From Strigamia acuminata (lineage: Eukaryota > Arthropoda > Chilopoda > Geophilomorpha > Linotaeniidae): 64,000 nt of DNA. Below, one piece after another: positions 23,088 to 32,810 of the stretch. The position numbers and the translations under genes are program-made. The notes beneath the pieces are model-generated. The model was given only the letters and a program-made list of their open reading frames with translations, ran no database searches and had not been told where the DNA came from. Every line of letters begins with the position of its first letter. The stretch's first letter is position 1. Location: assembly GCA_949358305.1 (NCBI GenBank), contig OX442317.1, forward strand, positions 3,166,186 through 3,230,185. Reading direction: 5' to 3'.

Positions 23088-23167
23088 TAGGTGCATTCAA
23101 TAAGTCTAAAACGTATGCAAAACTCGTTTTGTGTTTGCATACGTTTTAGACTTATTGAATGCACCTA
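23088..23167. repeat. Perfect 34-bp inverted repeat (hairpin)
   Basis: 23088-23121 (taggtgcattcaataagtct...) and 23134-23167 are exact reverse complements over 34 bp, with a 12-nt loop (actcgttttgtg). The end motif ggtgcattcaat resembles the termini of the 19314-19775 element, so the simplest reading is a very short fold-back MITE. A small-RNA precursor is an alternative that cannot be tested here. Confidence 0.9.
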
Positions 23168-25062
23168 GTGTTTTCTTAAAATCCAGGACAGATTTAGCTT
23201 TTGAGGTCGTGACCACGTGAGGTCGATTGAAAGAAGAAAAGTGTCATGTAAATGAACGGTCGCGTACTTGTTGCGACATTATGTACCGCGACATTAATGT
23301 ACTGCAACAAGCCATCCCAAAAAATGGTACCGGTACTGTTGAGTTTTTCATCTAAAAACTAGTAAGGTTTGGTTCGTGCGGAAAAAGAAAAAGAAAAGTC
23401 CAAAATACATGTTGCAGTATACCTAGTCGCAGTCACAAACAAACAAACAATAATATTCTTGTATTGTTTTATATCGCTTGGGTAGTTTAAATGCAATTAT
23501 CGAATTACATCGCTAGCAATATCGATTAATATCGCCTCATTGTTATAATATCGAATAACGAATTCTTGTACTTTGCACTTGTGCTTTGCCTAACCCTTCC
23601 TTAAAATTATTCAGCCTGAAATAAACTCATTAGTTGCTTCATCTTCACAAGTCACGCAAACTAAATGCTGTTGGGAAAAATGAACTTTATTTTTAAACAA
23701 CTGTGAGCAAAAATCGTGAGTACAAGTTGTTTTACTTGCTTTGGAACTGAAATTTGAACTCAACGAGGTGCAATGACGAGTAAACTTGATCAATGTTGTG
23801 TTTGTGGAAAAGTGAAACTAAAACCAAACAGTGTAAACGACGAGCACTGCTAAGTCAGGACATTTTTAACACAGAATTTGTTTTTTTTTTCTTTGCTTCA
23901 TCTTCACAAGTCTTGGTTCTCACAATAATGATGTCGCGGTGGATAATGTCGAGCTAGATGATGCTGGTTCGCATACAAAGTACCACAATCTTAATTTACC
24001 ACGAATTTTGATAAGAAATAATATAAAATTAGGAATATAATTGTTTATTTATTCAAAATTTATTGTATATTGATTGCGCTGCGCTGAAATTTCTGTCGCG
24101 GCAGTTTGTGTCGCTGCAGATGACGCTCTTTGAGATTCATTGCTTGCTGGTGGCATCTATTGGCGCAACTGGATACCAGAAAATATACAAAAGTAAAGGA
24201 AGCTTTTGCCTTTTATGCTAGTGACATCTTGTGGCAAAATTTTCAATTTCATAAAAGGATGCCATTTTTTAAATGTGCATTATTCAGTATTTCTTTTAAC
24301 TGTTTAGTTTGATGTTATTTCAAATGCTAGACAAGCATATGCTGTATGTTCAGACGTAAAAGGTGAAGTTTTATTTGCACTAGCAACTGGGGAATCCACA
24401 GAAAATCTAATCAAAGATTGATAACCAATGTCCTTACAAAAAGAACCTTGATTACAGAATTAGTCGTAATGACGTTGGCTATTAAGCACTGAATTATAGA
24501 TATGGGTCTGGACTGTCGGTAACCGACAGTCCAGACCCAATGCTACTTAATTTGTACTAGCCAGCCCACTCATCCTGTCGGATGATCAGTTTTTAAGGTG
24601 AAAAATCAAAAATGTATAAAGTCCTCGTCTTTATTCTGAGGCCATTGTGTATAAAAGTGGTAAAAAATGGTGCATTGTTCTATTTGTCATAGTGCTCCCT
24701 CGACCCACTACAAACCTAACCCGTTTTATTAAGTGAAATGAGAGAGATGATCACAAGGGGGCCAAGTCTGGTCCCAACGGGGCCAAATTGGAATCACTTG
24801 GTGGAATTCGTTGGAACCGGAAGTGACTGAATCAGCAAGATGGCAGAAGAAGTGCGTATAAGCTTTTCTGAAACAATTATTCATTGAAAAAAAAGTTAAT
24901 TTTATTATTAAAATGGTTTTTCGACCACAGGAGGCTTACCTTGGTCCGCTTGTCCACCGGACAATTTTCACGAGGACCCAACCTTGCATTTGCACCAACA
25001 ACTGGGAAAACCACAGGGAATCCAATTGAAAACGCCGACAGAACTTCTTGCCATAGAAACAA
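23168..25062. other. Intergenic; palindrome and a possible promoter, no gene
   Basis: Contains the palindrome at 24503-24539 (listed separately). At 24374-24415 is a sequence about 75% like the one at 24988-25026 (gcaactggggaatccacag against caactgggaaaaccacag), probably copies of one repeat. At 24815-24853 an ETS-like accggaagtg is followed by aagATGGCAGAAGAA and a GTGCGT donor-like site, which resembles a housekeeping promoter and first exon, but no downstream exon was found. Confidence 0.35.
24503..24539. repeat. Perfect 18-bp palindrome with a 1-nt centre
   Basis: tgggtctggactgtcggt at 24503-24520 is followed by one a and then its exact reverse complement at 24522-24539. No repeat family was recognised. 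It could be a short fold-back element or a protein-binding dyad. Confidence 0.9.
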
Positions 25063-25136
25063 GCGGTCACCTATCTAAGTACTGACCAGACCAATTTGAG
25101 CTTAACTTGCGTGCTCTAATGATTTACCCGGTATTG
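25063..25136 (-). pseudogene. 5S rRNA-derived sequence (pseudogene or 5S-type SINE)
   Basis: Read on the minus strand, the segment contains gcaagttaagct, then ggtctggtcagtacttaga and aggtgaccgc. These match the 3' half of metazoan 5S rRNA (GGAAGCUAAGC...GGUUAGUACUUGGAUGGGAGACCGCC), including the internal promoter region. The 5' part of 5S is diverged and the spacing is altered, so it is not a functional 5S gene. Downstream on the same strand is a tail that recurs at 24374-24415, which favours a 5S-derived SINE over a stray pseudogene. Confidence 0.65.
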
Positions 25137-26149
25137 GTTTCGGTTCATTGTCATCGTTCCAACGTGATCTTCCCCGTATGACCATCAAAAGGCTCCAGCT
25201 TCAGCGAACCTCTGCTGTAAGCTGTATGTATTAGTCCACAAATATTAGACTCTTGTATGTTGCCGCAAAGGTTTGAGTAAACCTAATATGAACTGTAGAG
25301 TAACATCGGTCGCATTATTCAGTTCTAAGCGGACAATTTTGTTTATTTGCAATTTTCTACAAGAAATTGTTAATTTAAAAAATTCAATCTACCCTTTTGC
25401 TCCCATCTCCGTCTCCCCTATTTTTACCCTCTTTTTATCCTTGTTTGTAGGCAAATGAGTGCAAGGGGTAATCCTATTGGAGCATGCGTAGCTCTGTTAG
25501 CTTCCGGTTGATCCGCTTAGACCAATTTAAGGGTATTTAACAATAATATGATTGATACAATTAATAGGGAAAGGAAATGTGCGCGCGCTTTTACATCCAC
25601 CCTCGCTAATACGAAGTGCACTTTTGGAGAATTTAAAAATGAAATAAAGTTCGGAATTAGAAATGTATTAATTACGTGGGAAATAATTGAGAATAACGTG
25701 GATGTTGTTGCGCGGGTGGAAAATTGGCGTTTGTTATTGGCGGGATTTTGCAGGGTCGGTCGTTGTAGCGAGGTTTGGTAGCCAATTGGTTCTAATTATG
25801 CAGAGGTCACGTGTTTGACAAGTAGGGGTGTACGGGAGGTCTTAATTAGGCCTAAATCCTACGTGTACCCCTTCACAGTCTGGAATCGGGTGCTTGAAGC
25901 AAATGGCAGCGCTGCTTTCGCGTGGGAGGCGTCCGTGTCATTAGCTTCTTGGAAAAAGTGAAATGCGCTCCTTAACGAGTGGATGCCAATTGATTTTATC
26001 GATTTTTTTTTTATATTCTAAAAGTGGTTGTGGGGATTTAAACAGAAATGAAAAGTTTTTAAGAACATAAGAGAAAGTTGAAGGTGGAAATGAATTTAGG
26101 AATGGTTTTTTTTCCGGGAATAATCGATTTTTATCGAATTTGAGGTTTT
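25137..26149. other. Intergenic; no gene recognised
   Basis: No motif, splice signal or protein similarity was identified in this stretch. Confidence 0.35.
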
Positions 26150-26530
26150 GATTTATATATATTTTTTTAATATTGATGGGTTAATGAAAAAAGTCGATAA
26201 TTTTCAAGTTGATGTTTATTTTTTTGAAAAATCGAAATTTTGTCGGTATTTTTGGAAATCGATATTTTATCAATATTTTGGGAAATCGATATTTTTCAAT
26301 ATTTTGGGAAATCGATATTGTGTTAATGTCATGATGAATCGATATTTTTTTCTGTCATTATTTTGAAGAAAGAATCGATAATTTGATTCTGTCGATATTT
26401 TAATGAAGTAAAAAATCGATATTTTCTTTTTTTTTCGATATTTTGATCAAATAAAAATCGACAATTTTTTTTTTCGATGTTTTCTTTTTTTTCTCGATAT
26501 TTTGATCAAATAAAAATCGAAAATTTTTTT
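26150..26530. repeat. Degenerate tandem repeat with TCGATA core
   Basis: The phrase aaatcgatattttgg and close variants occur about ten times with a spacing of roughly 25-40 bp. Every unit carries ATCGAT or TCGATA. The short open frames across it reflect the repeat. Confidence 0.6.
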
Positions 26531-28966
26531 AAATTTTCTAAGATTTATCCATTTTATTATCTTTTTAATCGATTTTTTTTATTTAAAAATGCTAATGTGA
26601 CGTTTTTAGAATTTTTTTTTCATATATTTATTTATTCTTTTCAATTCGATTCGCAATTTAAATTTTCAATTTTATTTGAGACGGCATATTAGGTAAATTC
26701 ACTTGTTTTCCAAGACAAATCAATAGAGCGCATCAATCTCCCTCCCGCCCTCCCTCCCGCCCTCTCTATACCTCTATACCCAAATTGCCATTCTGTTTGC
26801 TGCTGACCGCATTTGATCAATGATTACCCCTACTCATTTTTTTCCATCTTTGTTTAAAAACAAATAAAGAGAAATATAAGATCCTTGGAAACTCATTTTG
26901 AAATATGCAAATAAATTTTCTTTATTAATTTTTCTATTTATTGAACGTAATTGTAAACACACAGAGTTTAAATTGATTTGAAATATATTGAAATTAAGTT
27001 TGAATTAAACTTTCTTCTGTTTATTTTTTTATAGTACAAAAAAATTTTTTTTTTGAATTTATAGTGAAATTGCATTTGTTTATATTGGGAATTGTGAAGT
27101 TATTATAATTGTCAATTTAAAGTTGGTTTTTTAAATTATTTTTATTATTTTTTTTTCTAGGTTTCAATTTGTATAGAAAAGGAAAGTATTCAGGTAGGGG
27201 AAAAATTGTTTTTTAATTTTGATATTTTTCTATTATTAAAATAAGTTGAATCCTTATGTTAGAAATTGGTGGAGTGAATGTTTTTTAACATTTTTTTCTA
27301 AAAATTAAAAAAAAAAATTTTTCACAAAAAAAAATTTTTTTGTAAAAAAAACAATTTTTTTTTAGAAAAAATTTAATTTTGTATTAGAAAATTAATGTTT
27401 TCTTTCAAAATTCAATTCTTAATTATAATTAGCAATGTGTGCGTTGCTAATTTTATTTTAAATCCAAATTATTTCCTCCTAAAAAAATTACACATAAAAT
27501 TTTTTTATAAAAATTAAACTATTATTCCTAAAGTTAATAAATGAAACATTACAATTTCTCTAATCTTGATATTAAAATTTTACGGAGTAATTTTTTTGAA
27601 ATTTTCACCAATGAATCGATTAAACATTTTGAATTTGGTCTAAAATTCTAATTAAAAGTTTGAATTGTGGGTGTTCCATAGCCAGCAATAACATCGAAAG
27701 TAGGCTTTGCTGTGAGCCTGTGACACATTCCAGAAAAAATGAACGAACAAGATGGTGATGGTAGGTGGCGCGGGGTTAAGCATATTAGTGCTGCCAATTA
27801 ATTAGTGTTTAATCCAGTAGGGGGAGTTCTGGTTGTGGTGAGTTGTGACGTCGAATCACGTTTTAGTCCGGGCAAAGGGATTTGATGTGACATTTGATCC
27901 ACTGTCTCTGTCTAATCAACCTAATTGGAACGCTGCTTTCTAACCCTAATCCCACGGATTGCAACCCCTCACCACTTTAATAAGAATCCACCACTGCGCA
28001 TGCGTAAGCGCGCATCACTCAAGATAAGCTCCCTAGATTTTTTTCTACTTTTACTTTTTTTTAAAAAAAAAAAGGAAATGGATCAATGGATCAATGGACG
28101 CACGGAATAGTCGAGTTTGATAAAAAAAAAATTATTTTCTATTAAAATTATGCAAAAATAGTAAAAAAAAATTGACGTTTTTTTTTTAGACCGGCGATGC
28201 GCGAGTTTTCAGGCGGCATCTGGTGCGCTCGCTGCGGCAAAGAGTTTGTGAATGTCCGTTGAAATGTAATTTCTTTTAAAGACCGATGATGCTTTGGTTT
28301 TGATGCGGCATAAGGTCGGCTTAATGCGGCAGGCAGTTTGCCAAGTTTCGATGACAAACAATTTAGATAAATAAATTTTTTCATTTCCATTGCTAATTAG
28401 TTGCTACATGCTTCGCTAACCCAATTTTGATTTTTTTTTTGTTGATACAACGAGGTGATTGACGAACCTCGCTACGAAGATGTCAATTGTGCGGCAATTG
28501 CATAATTGGCTATAACGAGGTGATTGGCTCAAATCGTACAACAAATCAGTTAATTTAATGGGCACGAGTCGAGTCACGCAAACTCCACGTGGTGGATTGG
28601 AGGAAGCTCGTCGCCGTCACCCTCGGCCACTCGGTAAACAATACCACTTTGGTATCAGACTTAGGCCTAATTAGGGGTCGAGGGGCGGGGAGTTTGGAGG
28701 GCCCTTGACGAGACGTTTTGACAGGTAGAAGAGAAAGAGAAAAAAATTCCAGCGCAGGTGTTGCACCTTAAATATTTGATAAAGTGCAGATCACGTGATG
28801 GATTGTCTCGCGCTTGCGCATTCGATCGTTTACGCTCGATGCACACGATATTACTTCCGGTCTGGGTGACGCGGATCGTGTTTACCCAGCATGCAAATGC
28901 GCGGCTCACGTGGGATTTAATAAGATGGGGATGGGGAGTAGGTGGGGCGATACCATTTGTGGTCAC
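26531..28966. other. Intergenic; very AT-rich, no gene
   Basis: 26880-27660 is almost entirely A and T with long homopolymers. 26731-26765 holds two ccctcccgcc units. Near 27738, aaaaaatgaacgaacaagatggtgatg is followed by GTAGGT, a possible start and donor, but nothing downstream supports a gene. Confidence 0.35.
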
Positions 28967-29420
28967 GGGTACCACGAGTACCGAAGCAAAAAATTCTTCA
29001 ATTTGGTCGAAAAATGAATTGGTACCGTTTTGCCAGAAGAATTTTTTTTGGGTAAAGGGTACCATTCTGCTAGAATTAGTTTTTAGGGGGAAAATAAATT
29101 TTTTTGGTAAAGGGTACCGTTTTCTGAAAAGAAATTTATTTATAAAAAATACAAGCTTTTGGTTAGGGGTACCATTTTCCCAGAATTAATTTTTTTAGAG
29201 GGGGAAAAATTTTATTTTTTGGTAAGGGGTACCGTTTTGCCATAATTAATTTTTTTAGAGGGGGATTTTTTTTTTTTTTGGTAACGGGTACCATTTTGCC
29301 AGAATTAATTTTTTTAGGGGGAAAAAATTTAATTTTTTGGTAAGGGGTACCATTTTGCCAGAATTAATTTATTTAGGGGGCTAAAAATGGAAATTTTGTT
29401 TTGGTAATAGGTACCATTTT
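28967..29420. repeat. 55-65 bp tandem repeat with GGTACC core
   Basis: About eight units carry gggtacc(a/g)ttttgccag, then aattaatttttttaggggg and an A/T run. Copies of GGTACC occur near 29019, 29057, 29112, 29167, 29227, 29286, 29345 and 29410. Each later unit also holds AATTAATT, a generic homeodomain-binding sequence. The open frames reading through it are not genes. Confidence 0.8.
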
Positions 29421-29958
29421 TATCTTCATTATTTGATTTGTTTCTAAAAAAGTGGGAAATTGATGTGGTACACTGGTACGCTGGTAATTAGACGGCAAAT
29501 TAAAGGAAATCGATCGGTACCGGGTATTTTATGCGCTAAAATTGGATTTATGAGAGAAATTAATGATGTCGATGCGATATAAAAACGGTAATAAGGATTG
29601 AAAATGAATTTCACAGGAGGGTACCACGAAAGGGGATTGCGAAGACAGTTGGAGTGCAGGGTCACGAAATTATCTCATCATCGGGCGGCCATGACAACCT
29701 GCTCGGTCTCTATAATTGCTTGTCATTGGCAGCTCGGTACGTGGATGACACGCGCATGCGCCTTATCCACACTCGCTATCGAGATTCTTTCATTCTTTCA
29801 TTTTTACCTGCTGACATTCGCGGTTCTTTTATTTTTATATTTTATTTCCATTTCCAGGTAACGTTGAATATTAATTAACGTTTGTATTGTTTCCAATTAA
29901 TCTCAAGGACCCCCTAGTGCGTTCATGCAATTATGCAATTGGGAAATCTATCAGAGCC

Positions 29959-29998
<40 letters not shown>

Positions 29999-30350
29999 TC
30001 GTTTTTTTTTACGATTGGAGCGAGCACCAACTTCGATCGACTTCCCCTCGGGGCTAATTCAGTGGCCTCATCGGCCAAATGTGAAGGGTACTTGAAATGT
30101 GCAAAGCCAATAATGGCGTTTCCGGTTGAAGGATCTTGAGCAATAAACGTATCAAGTGGCCGTTTTTCCCCATTCTATACACCAATTTTTTGGCTCTTGT
30201 GCGACTGCTTTTTATCATTTTACGCAATTTATTTTTGTTTTTATTTCCTTGTGTGGAGTGTCTGCAGTAATTGATTGGGAATAGGCTCAAACAAGTTTTG
30301 CTCAATGACTTTGATGCGCAGATCGACTGCACAATCTTAAAAATGATTCT
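29421..30350. other. Intergenic; no gene recognised
   Basis: A run of about 30 T lies at 29966-29996. Otherwise there is no recognisable feature. Confidence 0.35.
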
Positions 30351-31118
30351 TTAATTGTGTAAAACGGTACTCCAATTGTGAAAACAGTACTGCAATTGTA
30401 AAAAACACTACAATTGTAAAAAAAAAAATACTAGTACAATTGTGAAAACACTGCTACAATTGTAAAAAAAAACACTACAATTGTAAAATACACTATTACA
30501 ATTATAAAAAAACACTACAATTGTAAAAAAAAAAAAACACTAGTACAATTGTGAAAACACTGCTACAATTGTAAAAAAAACACTACAATTGTAAAATACA
30601 CTATTACAATTATAAAAAAAACACTACAATTGTAAAAAAAAAAACACTAGTACAATTGTGAAAACACTGCTACAATTGTAAAAAAACACTACAATTGTAA
30701 AATACACTATTACAATTATAAAAAAAAGACTACAGTTGTAAAAAACACTATTACAATTATAAAAAACACTACAATTGTAAAAAAAACACTAGTACAATTG
30801 TGAAAACACTGCTACAATTGTGAGAACACTGCTACAATTGTAAAATACACTATTACAATTATACAAAACACTACAATTGTAAAAACACTAGTTCAATTGT
30901 GAAAAACAGTACTACAATTGTTAAAAAGTGTGCTACAATTTGTGAAAAACGGTACTACAATTGTAAAAAAACGGTACTACAATTGTGAAAATCACGACTG
31001 CAATTGTGAAAATCACGACTGCAATTGTGAAAATCACGACTGCAATTGTGAAAATCACGACTGCAATTGTGAAAATCACGACTGCAATTGTGAAAATCAC
31101 GACTACAATTGTGAAAGA
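30351..31118. repeat. Tandem array of ACAATTGT motifs upstream of Rx
   Basis: The array has about 29 exact copies of CAATTGT, most within tACAATTGTa, plus a handful of one-base variants (acaattata, cagttgta). Spacing is 15-30 bp. Left and middle units are of the type acactacaattgtaaaa, and the right end changes to a 21-bp unit, gaaaatcacgactgcaattgt, repeated six times. A frame reading repeated Asn-Cys-Glu-Asn-His runs through the right end and is an artefact of the repeat. The array ends about 1.7 kb before the Rx start codon. Confidence 0.9.
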
Positions 31119-32810
31119 AAATCACTACTACTAATAATCACAAACAACTGAAAAAAACAGTATCACTGCCAGTATATTTGGGAAAAATAGCACTCGATTA
31201 TTGAAAATTATACTATTGTTGTGAAAAGATGGTTTTACAATTATTAAACTAAATAGCCAATTAAAGAAAATGATAAATGGTGTTCATTTTTTTAAATTGG
31301 ATTGTTTTAAATGGTACAGTTTATTCGTAATAATGTCGTTATATATTTAGCATAAACTTTGTGGCAAAGAGGGAGAAACTGTACCCGGCAACGTGATTTG
31401 TATTGCATTGTAACCTTAACGTGTTTTGTTGAAATTTAATTACAAACAACGTTTTTTTTCCGAGGGGGATTTTTTTTTTCTTCGTTATTTATTATTATTT
31501 ACTCGATTTTTGATTGCGTTCGTAATGCAATTGGGAGCCCCGCACGTGGGGCGGGCGTCCATTATGCTAATCACTTTGATTGGATGACATTTCACGGAAA
31601 ACGCTAAGGGCAGCGTCTCTTCGCTTCCATGTCAACTGATGTAATAATGCGACAAAAACTGATTGATGTTGAGCGGCGAGAAATTGGCGCCCAAATTCAA
31701 TTGGTCGATCCGTCGGGGTTGACAGACTCGCAAGCATGGCCGACGTACGACGCCATGTCGTGTTTAAACTGCATTTAATCACGTGTTTCTCTAATCTTCA
31801 ACTCTCACAACATTTTAATGCAATTATTTCACTTTACTCCCCGGATTTACGTCATAAAATATCAAATTAACGTTGCAAATTAAAATTAAAATTTTTACAT
31901 TTTTACCAAAATATAAAAAAAATGGTACTCAGTGTGTAATACCTTACAAAGCTTTTAAAAAAATCCCAAAAATGTCGAAAATTGACACCAAAAAGGCCGA
32001 AAACTGCTAAAAATTATAAAAATATATATAAAAATATAAAAAAAAACCGATGGTACTAAATATGTAATATCTTACAACGCTTTTCAAAACCCCCAAAAAC
32101 CCCAAAATTTTAGAAAATTGACATCAAACAAACCGAAAACGTAAAAATATTTAAAATTTAAAATTTCTCAAAAGAAAAAAACTGAAACTACATTCCATGA
32201 ACCCCGTACAAAATACGGTATCCATATTTTAAACGGAAATTTGCGTGATTTCTAAACACGGTCAATAAATTGAATAAAGAAGCGATTTTCTTTTTTCATT
32301 TATTTATTTATTTTCTTTCTTTTTATTTATTTAAAATGAATTATCCGCTGTCATGACATGGCGGTGCATGGGGGAGTAGCTGGCCGCGGAGTAAGAGGGG
32401 GCAGCGATAATTTCAATCGCAAATTTTGGCTACAATTATCGCCAAACAGAGGTAATGAGCTGGCGAGAAGCGATGATAATGAAATTTTGTCGTCCATTAC
32501 CTCGTTGTGGGCAAGTTAATTGAATTGAAGGAACGAGGCGAGCGGGGTGGGTAAGTGCAGAAACGCCGCACACAACGCGTTGCCATGCCGACGCAGCTCC
32601 GGTTGGCGCGCAAACACGTCGCGGGGCGGAGCCGGCGCGCACCAATGAGCGCCACACTCGGCGGCCGCACCGCATCGCGAGGGAGGGAGAGAGGGAAGGG
32701 AAGGGCAGGGCGCCTGCGTTTGGTCGGGTGTTACGAGTAACGACAAAAGAAGCGACATCCGGTCCGCGAGCAGCGAGTCGCAACCTCGACGCCAGAAATG
32801 CGGTAAAACG
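31119..32810. other. Upstream region of Rx
   Basis: 31850-32340 is AT-rich low-complexity sequence with a partial duplication (atggtactcagtgtgtaat near 31921 and atggtactaaatatgtaat near 32050). From about 32340 to the Rx start it becomes GC- and CpG-rich, which fits a promoter and 5' UTR. No TATA box was assigned. Minus-strand open frames here and over Rx exon 1 are shadows of GC-rich sequence. Confidence 0.5.

Noticed and set aside
28758-29189. 143-codon open frame across the GGTACC array
   Set aside because: It runs through a non-coding tandem repeat, and the composition changes with the repeat boundaries.
30918-31151. Open frame with a repeating Cys-Glu-Asn-His-Asp-Cys-Asn pattern, resembling a Cys-rich repeat protein
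   Set aside because: It is the translation of the 21-bp tandem repeat and has no independent support.
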